DNA from: Chlorops oryzae | Lineage: Eukaryota; Arthropoda; Insecta; Diptera; Chloropidae | Reading direction: 5' to 3' | Assembly (NCBI GenBank): GCA_020466095.1 | Contig: CM035807.1 | Span: 50,310,752-50,374,751 of the forward strand | DNA: 64,000 nt | Shown here: one piece after another, positions 20,730-31,160 of the stretch | Layout of the letters: every line of letters starts with the position of its first letter | Position numbering within the stretch: the stretch's first letter is position 1 | Position numbers and translations under genes: made by a program | Notes under the pieces: generated by a model | Told to the model about the DNA's origin: nothing | The model's input: only the letters and a program-made list of their open reading frames with translations | The model's database searches: none

Positions 20730-21871
20730 TCGTTGATATAAAAAAAAGAAACCGCATTCATCAGGACATTCACGAGCAAACCAGAAGTGAAGAAAATCAA
20801 CCATCTTGGCCAAAACATCGTGGATTCATTTTCTACGCAAAGAAGACTTGATAAACTACTGCCAGCTGTTTGTCTCGACTCACAGGGAACCGTCGAGGAG
20901 CTTCGTAAGAGACTGTCAGTTTTCGTTAGCGAGAACGCGGAAGACCCAGCATATGCGCATCTTATCCATGATTTAGAGACCAAGCACGCGAAGGTAACAT
21001 CACCACTGCCACAGCACTGTCACAGGTGCCACAGCAGCTATTCCAAAAGAAATTCCTCCCCAGCAATAACCCTAACAACGGAGAGGCCCAAATACCTCCA
21101 GAACAAGGCTTGCGATCAAGCAGCATCCCATCCAACCCAAATCACATGCAGCTGTGATAGATCAGGTCCGCAAATGGTCTGTTCGGTTCGACGAACAACG
21201 CAGCGTCCTAGAGCGGGTTGAAGAGCTGGCTAGCGTATATGACATTCTCACCCATTTTTTGCCGAAAGCTACGCCAGAACTTATGAGTGGAACTGCATTG
21301 TCATGGTTTAGAAACAACAAGAGGGAATGGCCCACCTGGCAGGAGTTCAAGACAGAATTATTGAAATTCTTCCTGCCCCATCGGTACTTCGAGGAACTCG
21401 AGGACAAGATTAGAGCCAGGAAACAGGACACCCATGAAAAATTCAAGGAGTATGTCACTAGTATTCAAGATCTGATGCGGCATACCGAGTTGACAGCAGA
21501 CAAAAAGCTTGACTTTGTTTGGAGAAATATTAGCAAGGAATATCAACTCTACATCAAACGCCGAGAGTTCAATTCATTGAATGAACTGATTACCCTAGCT
21601 TGTGACCTGGAAGAAGTCAACGATCGTGCGTTTATCTATCCCCCACGTCCCGCCCCGAAGAAACCACCGACAGAGGCAGCTCGAATGACCAAAGCAACAG
21701 GCAATTCACCATCAGCGATCATCTGCTATCGTTGCAGCGGGAAAAATCATATCTGGCGAGAGTGTAAAAACCCCAAAAACATATTCTGCTTGGATTATGG
21801 GAAGGAAAACATAAAAACCATTGATTATTTCCGAAAGAGACAGGGAAACGATCAGGGCACCCAGCAGTATT
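20730..21871 (+). pseudogene. Osvaldo-like element 2 gag, cut at its end
   Basis: This gag is better kept than in element 1. An N-terminal frame (open from about 20750, no clear ATG) has a SAP-like helix pair (LLPAVCLDSQGTVEELRKRL). A frameshift between about 21003 and 21170 leads into 21154-21888, with the capsid-like region (WPTWQEFKTELLKFFLPHRY, RARKQDTHEKFKEYVTSIQDL) and a zinc knuckle CYRCSGKNHIWREC. A second knuckle is damaged (CLDY for CxxC). The sequence stops matching element 3 at 21871, where flank copy B begins, so protease and everything after are missing. Confidence 0.85.
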
Positions 21872-22799
21872 GTTCTTTAAAAATTTAGGGCGTTTTAAAT
21901 ATTATAGATCTCCGACATTACGTTTTTAAAAAATCGCCCTATGTGTTTCGCTAATCTATAGCATGGAACTTCTGTTGATGCGGATATCGGCCGAAGTGGT
22001 ATGTCTGTTTTGTGAACTTTGGGTAATCCATAAAGACGCTGGGCGTTCGCCTCTTGCCTTAACAAAGTTTTAATTTACAGTTAATGCGTGGTTATTTCGT
22101 TCAGATTCCAGGCACAGATTTTCAGGGCTCATTTTTTTGCACAAGGGGTTGTCATTAATTGTGTTTGAATTTGCAAAATTTTATCAAGTTAGCTTTCCAT
22201 TGCTTGTATTAATTGTGGCAGACTGTAAGTAAGCGTGGATATCAATATCTCAAGACTGATATAACTCTTAGTGGGAGGACTAATAGCGATCGCGGGTGTA
22301 AGTGCATTTGCAAAAGAAAATCCTAGATTAACAGGGTTGAATTTTAAAATATAAGAGGATTATGGTATGGAATCAGTTGTTTTTTTTTTTAAATTAAGAG
22401 CTGATTCTTATTTATTTTAATTTGCTTTTTCACGTCTCGATAGACCACAGAACCTCTGTAATTTGCTGAATCATTTCTTTGACAGCTACTACAGTTAACC
22501 AATGTGCGATCACTTTTTGCTTTTTTATGCAGACTGAACTATGATGAAGCTTGTCACGAATAACTCACACCGTGCGCAATGTGGAATATGATTTTGTCTG
22601 TACAAACTCTAAGCAGTCGCCACATTGAATAAGACCATTAAGTGGCTCTTCCACCGTAATTTTGCGATGCAAAAGAAACTTAAAACTAGAAACTCTTATT
22701 TTAGCTTCAATCTATCGGGTAACAGATCAACTTTAAACAAAGGCTGGGGTACTTTTGCTTTATTAAATATTATTTTAACTGGCCTAGTATGGAAGCTCT
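21869..22799. repeat. Duplicated flank, copy B
   Basis: Near-identical to 10164-11224 without the TTAA MITE. It starts inside the gag of element 2 with an att microhomology (21869-21871) and ends at the LTR of element 3. It contains the same minus-strand Penelope-like RT fragment (about 21890-22070) and the antisense Jockey-like ORF1 fragment (about 22100-22770). Confidence 0.9.
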
Positions 22800-24207
22800 T
22801 GCAATTGACCTAATTTAGGAGCCAAATAAGCTCCTACCATAAAGATGCCGTCCACTGGAAGTATGCCACTGCGGTCTTTGTTATTGTTGAATTCTTTTTT
22901 TTCTTTTTTACTATTTTTACTTTGTTATTAGCATACGATTATCTTTAGTTTTTTTTTGAATTTTTTGTTGTAAGCTAGTAAGTAAGACAAAAAAAAAAAC
23001 AATAATAAAAACCAAATAATAAAATACAACGCTGCCATATGGCAGCCGAAGCGCGTGCAATCATATGGCCCAGTCAGCTGACCACCACCAAGTACCCACA
23101 ATACCAAGTACCTTTCATTAACAGTGCAAAACTATGCCTTCAGAAAGGTTTATAAGCAGAGCAATTCGCTGAGAAAAGACATCTTCTGTCTGGCATAAGA
23201 CGAGATCACACCTTAGCTCGCGAAGCGTAATAACAAACCGTCCGTGATTGTTCTTAAAATAGCTACTTCGAGCTCTAAAGACGTCGTAGCTCTCGTATTA
23301 TCCCGCGTTCGTGCATTTCTTAGCATAGTTAGTTTGAGCTCTAAAGCCGTCGAAGCTCTCGTGCTAACCCGCATTCGTGCATTTCTTACCATAGTTACTT
23401 CGAGCTCTAAAGCCGTCGTAGCTCTCGTATAACCCGCGTTCGTACATTTCTTAGCATAATTACTTCGAGCTCTAAAGCCGTCGTAGCTCTCACTCCAACC
23501 CGCGCAAGTGAATTTCCTTAGTATAGTTACTTCGAGCTCCAAAGCCGTTGTAGCTCTCGTTCCAACCCGCGTAATTGACTTGAATTCAAATTTGCCCGCT
23601 TAATTAACTTTAATTCGAATTTGCTCGAGTAATTTACTACGACTCAAATTTCCCGCGTAATTGACTTTGATTCAATTAGTCCCGCTTAATTGACTCTGAT
23701 CAGAATTTCCCGCGTAATTGACTTCGAAGCAAAACTTCCCGCCTAATTGACATTGTAATGAAATTTCCCACATAATTGACTTTGAGTAGGAAATTCCGCA
23801 TAATCAACTTTAATTCTAATTGCCCGCGTAATTGACTTTGATTCGGAATTTCTCGCGCGATTGACTTGGACTCGATTTTTCCTCACCTTATTGGCTGCTC
23901 GCCTCTCCGCGCTCTTGGTACTTGCTGCAATAACGACTTGTTGGCACCGAGCGAACGCCAATCAACAGAACGTCGAAAGCTCCAGTCAGCGGACAGCAAA
24001 GAACTCCGTCAGCATATCCTACGATACAATATTGTAAGAAGAAAAAAAAAGAGGAATTGTAATAAATAAAGAATAAACGAAAAATATTTATAATATTAAA
24101 AACAAACCTGCTGTTTTATCACTTTTGATCTACTACGGAGAAGAAATTTTCTTGTAACGAACTCTGGCTTGACTGAGTCGTACCCCGGCTTAATTGAGAT
24201 CGTTACA
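22800..24207 (+). mobile_element. Osvaldo-like element 3, mosaic 5' LTR
   Basis: About 1408 bp, TG...CA, with palindrome, TATA-like box (23149) and both repeat arrays. Its 5' two thirds match the 11225 LTR (tgcaattgacc start, the same repeat order, the rare tattatcccgcg unit). Its 3' part matches the 17467 LTR (for example ctgcaataacgacttg against gaaataacaacttg). This is the pattern expected from crossing over between the two LTRs of element 1. Confidence 0.85.
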
Positions 24208-24209
24208 AG

Positions 24210-24227
24210 TGGCGCCCGAGCAGGGAC
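24210..24227 (+). promoter_or_regulatory. Primer-binding site of element 3
   Basis: tggcgcccgagcagggac, tRNA-Lys type, two bases after the LTR end. Confidence 0.85.
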
Positions 24228-25370
24228 TCGTTGATATAAAAAAAAGAAACCGCATTCATCAGGACATTCACGAGCAAACCAGAAGTGAAGAAAATCAACC
24301 ATCTTGGCCAAAACATCGTGGATTCATTTTCTACGCAAAGAAGACTTGATAAACTACTGCCAGCTGTTTGTCTCGACTCACAGGGAACCGTCGAGGAGCT
24401 TCGTAAGAGACTGTCAGTTTTCGTTAGCGAGAACGCGGAAGACCCAGCATATGCGCATCTTATCCATGATTTAGAGACCAAGCACGCGAAGGTAACATCA
24501 CCACTGCCACAGCACTGTCACAGGTGCCACAGCAGCTATTCCAAAAGAAATTCCTCCCCAGCAATAACCCTAACAACGGAGAGGCCCAAATACCTCCAGA
24601 ACAAGGCTTGCGATCAAGCAGCATCCCATCCAACCCAAATCACATGCAGCTGTGATAGATCAGGTCCGCAAATGGTCTGTTCGGTTCGACGAACAACGCA
24701 GCGTCCTAGAGCGGGTTGAAGAGCTGGCTAGCGTATATGACATTCTCACCCATTTTTTGCCGAAAGCTACGCCAGAACTTATGAGTGGAACTGCATTGTC
24801 ATGGTATAGAAACAACAAGAGGGAATGGCCCACCTGGCAGGAGTTCAAGACAGAATTATTGAAATTCTTCCTGCCCCATCGGTACTTCGAGGAACTCGAG
24901 GACAAGATTAGAGCCAGGAAACAGGACACCAATGAAAAATTCAAGGAGTATGTCACTAGTATTCAAGATCTGATGCGGCATACCGAGTTGACAGCAGACA
25001 AAAAGCTTGACTTTGTTTGGAGAAATATTAGCAAGGAATATCAACTCTACATCAAACGCCGAGAGTTCAATTCATTGAATGAACTGATTACCCTAGCTTG
25101 TGACCTGGAAGAAGTCAACGATCGTGCGTTTATCTATCCCCCACGTCCCGCCCCGAAGAAACCACCGACAGAGGCAGCTCGAATGACCAAAGCAACAGGC
25201 AATTCACCATCAGCGATCATCTGCTATCGTTGCAGCGGGAAAAATCATATCTGGCGAGAGTGTAAAAACCCCAAAAACATATTCTGCTTGGATTATGGGA
25301 AGGAAAACATAAAAACCATTGATTATTTCCGAAAGAGACAGGGAAACGATCAGGGCACCCAGCAGTATTA
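24228..25370 (+). pseudogene. Osvaldo-like element 3 gag
   Basis: Almost identical to the element 2 gag at 20730-21871, including the same frameshift and the same damaged second zinc knuckle (CLDY). The capsid-like part is open from 24652 to 25371 and ends in the same QQY residues, followed here by a normal transition into protease. Differences from element 2 are only scattered substitutions (for example LSWYRNN against LSWFRNN), so the two copies share a very recent origin and inherited their shared breaks. Confidence 0.88.
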
Positions 25371-26106
25371 AGGCCTGTGGGGATCTCCGAACGACACGCC
25401 TTGCAGAAATACCTCCCCTACCAAGATAGACACCTACAAGCTCGGATACTAATCGGACCCGAATGTCTCAAGGTCACCATCGACACCGGTGCAACAAAAA
25501 GCGTGATTAGCCAATCCATTGTCGACAGATTAAGTGACTACGGTGTAGCTAGTGACGAGGACATACCTGTGCACATTGCAGATGGGTCAAAGCAAGAAGC
25601 AACCAAGACGTTCACCGTCCCAGTGATGTTAGGACTGAACGAGGAAGAAGTTGCCTTCGTCATTTTATCGCATTTAGTGGCAGATGTCATCATTGGAATG
25701 GATGTGCTAAGCGTGCTTGGGACATACATTAGAATTGGTGGCTATGACATGTGGATAAAAGAGAAAGAAATCGACAAAAGAACTCTCCTCAACGAACTCA
25801 ACCCTTCATATGCAAGCAGAAATCTCCGCATCAGCCTTAATTGAACAAAACCAACCATCAACGAATCGGCAGACGAATTCCTGCAATGAGAACTAGCGCA
25901 GTTTGAAAACATTAAAGGACCATCGAATATCACAACACCTAAAACCATTATAAAGGACGAACGACTATTCAAGCAGCGATATTTCGCTAAGAATCCCGTA
26001 ATGCAACAGGCGATAAACAGGGAGGTCGACAAACTATTGCGCTTAGACTGTATGGAGCCTTCACACAGCCCCTACAGCTCATCGGTAGTAATGGTGAGAA
26101 AGCAGA
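25371..26106 (+). pseudogene. Osvaldo-like element 3 protease and RT start
   Basis: Aspartic protease with TIDTGATKSVISQ (about 25480) and IIGMDVLSVLGTYI (about 25690), open to 25844. The frame is then lost but reads on into the RT fingers (MQQAINREVDKLLRLDCME, SPYSSSVVMVRKQT; 26001-26108). At 26106, inside this block, the match to element 1 stops and unrelated minus-strand BEL gag sequence begins, so all of the RT core, RNase H and integrase are absent. Confidence 0.85.
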
Positions 26107-26109
26107 CAA

Positions 26110-27120
26110 ATTCAATTCTCGTTCGTTGCCGTGGAGACTATGCTTTCTTGCTGTTACCTTCTTTAGTATCAGGTGACCTTCTTGGAGATTCTGCAAGTAG
26201 ATTCTTTTCTATTGCCTCTACTTCTCGCTCCATATACTCTTAAATCATTTTGAGCTGATTGTCATCAATTTTTTTTTAGCACTGTTGTATAAAAGACGGT
26301 GGCTGTTGCCTTCTGCTCAATCGCTCGGAAAAACTGTATTCGTGGTTGCCTTGGAAAACATTTAAGAATATTCGATTTCAAGGTTATTGTGTACTCCGCT
26401 AGCATTACTTTCAAGGCAGATAACTTCTCGATGGTTTAATCGGCATTGCCATACTCCTCTTGCAGCAAACCCACCGCCTTTTCGTAGCATCCTTCGTCAG
26501 GCGTAAAGCCTTCAATTGTCGTTGCAGCTTTGTCAACTAGTGCGCTATTTAAGAAGTTGAAGTGCGTTGCTGCCGACAAATTCGGGTTTTCATGGACGGC
26601 TGGTTTGACCTTCTCCCAGAGTGGCAACCGATTTTCAAAGCTTTCATCGAACTTCCTTAGCTCCAGAAATTTGAGGTAAACCCCATTGCCCCTGCTCTCA
26701 CTCGTTGCGTTTTAAGACCTGTTGAGAGTGTTCTCACTCTTACCGCTGAACTCCTTTTCCCGAACTTGCAACCTGGCAATGCTCAGACTGGTTTATCGTC
26801 CTACTGCAGCACAGATTCGGTCTCCTTTTCCATTCCTTCCAGCTTTACCTTTACTTTTGGTGAGTGTTTCTCAATCGCTGGAGTAATGTTATCACGTTCT
26901 CCTTTAAGGTTCCGTCTCCTCGGGCAGGACCAACATTGGGGAAGGATTCGGAAGCCTGATATATTTCACTGACTCCATGACGCACGCACAAGTTATGTGT
27001 TACACGTGAATATTCTTGCCCATACCGATTTATAAGTTCTGAGTATAGTTCACTTAAAACGAATAAATTTTCTTTACAAATTCGCAAAAAAAAAAAAATA
27101 TCCCGCTCCCGGGGTTTGGT
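26110..27120 (-). pseudogene. BEL/Pao gag relic
   Basis: Minus-strand sequence reading FDESFENRLPLWEKVKPAVH, then LSAATHFNFLNSALVDKAAT and CYEKAVGLLQEEYG (26436-26690). This is the pattern of the BEL/Pao gag domain DUF1759 (W..F...VH.N..LS...KF.YL, then A..LL...YG). A coiled-coil-like segment follows toward 26220 (MEREVEAIEKNLLAE). The upstream part to 27120 is A-rich leader. Several stops interrupt it. The low-coordinate end is cut by the junction with Osvaldo-like element 3. Confidence 0.75.
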
Positions 27121-27124
27121 ACCA

Positions 27125-27310
27125 TGAGAAAAATAACTACCCGGAATGAACAATGAAAGCTCACGATGCGGTTTATGCGACGTTTAATTAGGAACTAAAA
27201 CCTAAGTCTTACAATACGATTCGTCTTACAAGTTTATTGAATGTGTATTCGAGTATTCTTGTGTTAAAAAAGAACAATTTTTTTATATATACTTTATTAA
27301 TAAAATAATC
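27125..27310 (-). mobile_element. BEL relic 5' LTR fragment
   Basis: The minus-strand sequence ending gttatttttctca matches the end of the LTR at 28815-29513: both share the ccgggt(a/t)gttatttttctca type end and the cttaggttttagttcctaatta type block. It directly abuts tggtaccaaacc, a possible primer-binding site of tRNA-Leu type (weak). Only about 186 bp remain, so it is internally deleted relative to the other copy. Confidence 0.6.
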
Positions 27311-28814
27311 ATGACGCCGTGATGAGTTACATCATCTGGGAGTACTACCGTGAGTTTAATCAAATCAATTAACCTTATTATGAATTCATTCGATTCTCGA
27401 ACTTGTTCTTAGTCATGCACGCATACCAAAATTTGTTAAGATAGGTCAACTTCTTCGATAAGCAAACTGTCTACCGATAGACGGTCCTCCTGGTGACGCT
27501 GATCATTTATATACAAATTTTGTATGGTCTATCTCGACTGGTTCTGGGTGTTAAACACAACCACACAAACGCAATATACCCTCGACACAGACTGTATCGC
27601 GTATAAAAATATGTTTTATTTTAGCGTATAGAACGATCTTAATTTTTCCAAAGTCATTTGAAAAATAAATAACTAATCAGAAATTTTCCACATTAGCTCA
27701 ATTCGTCTCTGATCTCGCGATAGACCTTTATTCTGTAAAATATTGCTATTGGTGATATTATGTTGTATCGCAATGAACAATAAAACAGTTTATTTCTTCA
27801 GAGTTGTATTTACAGCTTAATCAGTTTGACTCTGATCAAAAATTATTAAAGAGCAGTGCATGTCTTTTGAGAACTCATCGTTGAACCAGTGGGGCAGTTA
27901 AATACGTCTACCGCACTGCCGCCTTGCGCTATCAGCCAGTTTACTCTGAAATAAAAATATATGTTTACCCAAAAACCATTTTTAGGTTTCGTTTAAAACA
28001 AATAACAGGTCTTAATAAGTTTTCGTGTAATGTAACAATTTTCCTGCAGACTATATTCATCGACTATACGAGTACCTCCTGGGATGGTTCAAAACCTACA
28101 AAAGAGCATGTACTTGATTTATTCAATCCTGCTGTTTATACTCAACAATAGTTTTGTTTTTATTTTAATAAATTTTTTATTATCCAAATTTCCTTTAAAA
28201 TGATCGAGCCGAAATTTCGCAGACACACTTGCTTTTGCTGACAATGCACGATTCTTTAATTTCCGCTTTTTCTATAGAAATAAGGCGGGTGTTACGAATC
28301 GGTGATTTGGAATCCTCACTCAGATATCTTATAAATCATGTTAAGCTTAGATTAGAGTAAAAGAGTAGGTTAAAAATATATACCAAAATTTATTATTTTT
28401 ACAGTTAATTAAGTTTACAGTAGCGAATAAAACTTGATGGCAATATATGCACAGAAATGCTGTGGTTGTTGTAACTTTATAGATAGCATGGAAAAAGAAA
28501 ATCTCTTGGGTAAAAAAAACCCTAAATAGGAGGTAGAGGCTAGAGAAGAATAAAAAGCTTAAAAATAAAAATAGACAGAGTAAGATAAAAAATGAAAACG
28601 AGGCCAGAAATAGCTTTAGCACCATACACTTAAATATAATGTGTTATATGAAACACAAAATTAAAAGATATGTTTACATTTTAGTATAAATTATAAGTTA
28701 TATTTTGGGTGAATTATAAATTAGGACTCTTGGACTTTTTAGAAAATCTTGGAGTTTTTAGAAAATTAATTAGTATCCTAAGGCTCGTGGGCAGTTTATT
28801 AGAAAGTCTGGTGA
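27311..28814. other. No supported gene
   Basis: About 1.5 kb between the two BEL LTR relics. AT-rich, with no recognisable TE core and no convincing reading frame. A 75-codon plus-strand frame (27924-28151, ending TSTSWDGSKPTKEHVLDLFN) looks slightly protein-like but has no motif I know. It may be a solo-LTR spacer or unrecognised TE sequence. Confidence 0.5.
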
Positions 28815-29513
28815 GAAAAATAACAACCCGGATTGAACAATTAAAGCTCCTGATTCGGTTTATAAGACGATTAATTAGCAACTAAAACTTAAGTCTTAAG
28901 AACAGTAGGATTAGTGTTATAGCATTGTGTAATGTCTATAGACTTCACACTACAATGAAAAAAGTCGATGTTGGGGTGACGCACTACAATTGATTGTGGA
29001 TTTCTATTGTGGACTTCTTTAAAACAGCTGATAATTGAAAATTAAAACAACAACAAAAACAATTAAAACATTTTGGTAGCATTTAGCCTCGATTTTATCT
29101 CAAAAGAATCCATGAAAATATCGTTTCTTTGTTATATAAATCCATACGATGGAATTAATTTCATGCATTTCGCATAAATTACTTGAAATTAGAAATTAAA
29201 ACTTCTGGTTTCCCATAAAATAATCGATATTTCGTTTAATTTTGTGCAGCGTTGCCATATCAATCTAAGAAGTCCACAATAAATCCTCCCTTTCAATGTA
29301 GTGTGAAGTCTATCAAAAGTCTATGTTGGCTAAGGTAGACTTTTGAGAAATACCTATGTGTGTCACCTAGACTTCACACCATCATGCTGTAAAATACCTA
29401 TGTCTGTCAGTGCTATAACATACTGATTGAATGTGTGTGTATGTATTTTTGTAGTGTATGCTTGTGAACTTGTGTTAGTAAAGCGCAATTTTAATATATA
29501 AATTTTTTTCACA
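28815..29513 (-). mobile_element. BEL relic 3' LTR carrying a MITE
   Basis: Minus-strand LTR starting tgtgaaaaaaatttat at 29513, right after a purine-rich ggtggggccgagga (29514-29527), and ending gttatttttctca at 28815. About 330 bp without the 370-bp MITE at 28941-29310. The purine tract and the GGCCGAGGATGT-like context are typical of BEL/Pao 3' ends. Its integrase is found at 50749-51600, separated by the later BEL insertion. Confidence 0.65.
28941..29310. mobile_element. Mariner-like MITE with TA TSD
   Basis: A 370-bp element with inverted ends GACTTCACACTACAATGAAA (28941-28960) and a complement differing at one base (29291-29310). It is flanked by TA (28939-28940 and 29311-29312). The second half also repeats a gattgtggatttctattgtgg / attgtggacttctt pair. 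TA targets suggest Tc1/mariner. It has no coding capacity. A similar tagacttcacacc string at 29367 may be part of a second, decayed copy. Confidence 0.75.
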
Positions 29514-29586
29514 TCCTCGGCCCCACCAAAGGTGGTTGGAATCTGGGTGAATATTGATGATTGCTTCGAATTTTTTTTTTGTGGCC

Positions 29587-30273
29587 TGTTCACGCGAAAA
29601 TCATACAACATCAAATTCATAAAGGTGCGTCTCTGTGGGAGGTTGCTCTATCACTGCGATCGCAACCTTGTGCAGAATTGATAACTTTTGGTGAATTACA
29701 CCTTTTTTCTCACTAATAAAGGTACATCTCTGCAGAAGGATGCCCTACCGCTGTAATTTCAGCCTTGTGCAGAGATGACAACTTTTGGTGAATGACACCT
29801 TTTTTCTCATTAATAAAAGTACATCTCTGCAGAAGGTTGCCCTATGACTGTGATTGCAACCTTGTGCATAGATTACAACATGTGGTGATTGACACTTTTT
29901 TTTGCTTCTTGTTTCCGTTTCCGCGAATCGCTCTCTTTCGTTTTGGCAGCGATCAGCGACAGTACGCTTACGGAAGATTTTTTTGATTGTGCACCCCCTT
30001 GCAATCAACCATCGTTTATTTTATTATCTGAATCCATCGGAATTCCAATAATCAACTTAAATATTTAATTTAAAGAATAAAGCGTTTATAATCGATTTAA
30101 GTGAACATCACTCGATTTTTTTTGCTTTTTGTATGCACAACGGTGCATCGTCCATACAGTTTGAATGAACATCGGTGACGCCGGTATTATCCGATGTAAG
30201 TATTCCCGTTGCGCTCCCAGTGTACTCTAACCTAAACCCTCTTGTTATCTTCCACCAATTTATGGTGTGAACA
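29587..30273 (+). mobile_element. BEL 5' LTR
   Basis: 687 bp, TG...CA. Three copies of a 97-98 bp unit (29623-29905; aggtacatctctgcagaagg ... cttttggtgaatgacacc) fill the first half. The second half carries aataaagcgtttata near 30076 and a G/T-rich tail. The same three-unit array is in the 3' LTR at about 50093-50374. Confidence 0.9.
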
Positions 30274-30278
30274 TTTGA

Positions 30279-30297
30279 TGGTCCTTCGAGCCGGATT
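30279..30297 (+). promoter_or_regulatory. BEL primer-binding site, tRNA-Tyr type
   Basis: tggtccttcgagccggatt, five bases after the LTR. It is complementary to the 3' end of insect tRNA-Tyr, a primer known for BEL/Pao elements. Confidence 0.8.
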
Positions 30298-30366
30298 GTC
30301 GGCTACCTTACGAATTCTCAAACCAACGTTTTCCTTGCAGTTTAAGTTTCGACAAGCGCATTACTT

Positions 30367-30590
30367 ACATTCGGTGCAGCATCGTCACGTTGGACATCCA
30401 GCATCCATTAAGCTTTGCTAAGCAACTCATCGACATTCGGTCCTTCATTGTCACGTTGGACATCCATTAAACTTTGCTAAGCAACTCATCGACATTCGGT
30501 CCTTCATTGTCACGTTGGACATTAATTAAGCTTTGCTACGCAACTCATCGACATTCGGTCCTTAATTGTCACGTTGGACATCCATCAACC
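30367..30590 (+). repeat. ~59-bp tandem repeats in the BEL leader
   Basis: About three and a half copies of a unit containing cattcggtccttcattgtca, gttggacatc and ctttgctaagcaactcatcg, between the primer site and gag. They are absent from the LTR. Such leader repeats could mark a packaging or dimerisation region; this is inference. Confidence 0.8.
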
Positions 30591-31160
30591 AATCATCGTC
30601 ATCCTTTAATTTCATCGTGCGATCTGCCTATACACATCATCTAATTTTGAAATCAGCAAGCGAGTTAAAATTGATACGCGAATCTGCTCATCCCTTGGAT
30701 TCACTCAGGTTCGTTGTCCGTATATTCTTGTTAAACATAAGGTTGTGTTGCATATTCATGTGTGTCTTCAATACTACTCTCGTTGTTTAATCGAGCACAA
30801 CGTTTTCTTATTGGACTCTTGAAATTGCCAAGCACCTCTCCTTTGGAAGTGGACTCATTATACTCTCGTTAACACACATGAGTGGCGAACATAACCTAAT
30901 CTATATATACGTCATAGTTCCATAACCTACAACTATTGATATATACATGCACAATATCTACCTCGTGTTTAGTCTATTGAATATAAAAAACTAGTGCGGA
31001 TCAGCCGCGGTGCTACGTATTCCCGATTAACAATAAACCTCACATTTACTGGTTCTCAACGTTTTCTCTAAACTTATTGAAACCGTGCTCGTATGCGCAT
31101 CAGACTTCGTTAAAAAAAAATAAATCTCCTCACATCTGCTGACACATTGTCTAGACCTAT

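Noticed and set aside
27924..28151. 75-codon plus-strand ORF ending in TSTSWDGSKPTKEHVLDLFN
   Set aside because: Slightly protein-like but short, without motif, homologous neighbour or start context; not enough to call a gene.
29622..30008. Frames on both strands of the BEL LTR (also at 50214-50521)
   Set aside because: They follow the 97-bp repeats and LTR composition; no motif and no start context.
30279..30297. Possible tRNA-Tyr gene
   Set aside because: Only the 3' 19 bases match; position right after an LTR shows it is a primer-binding site.
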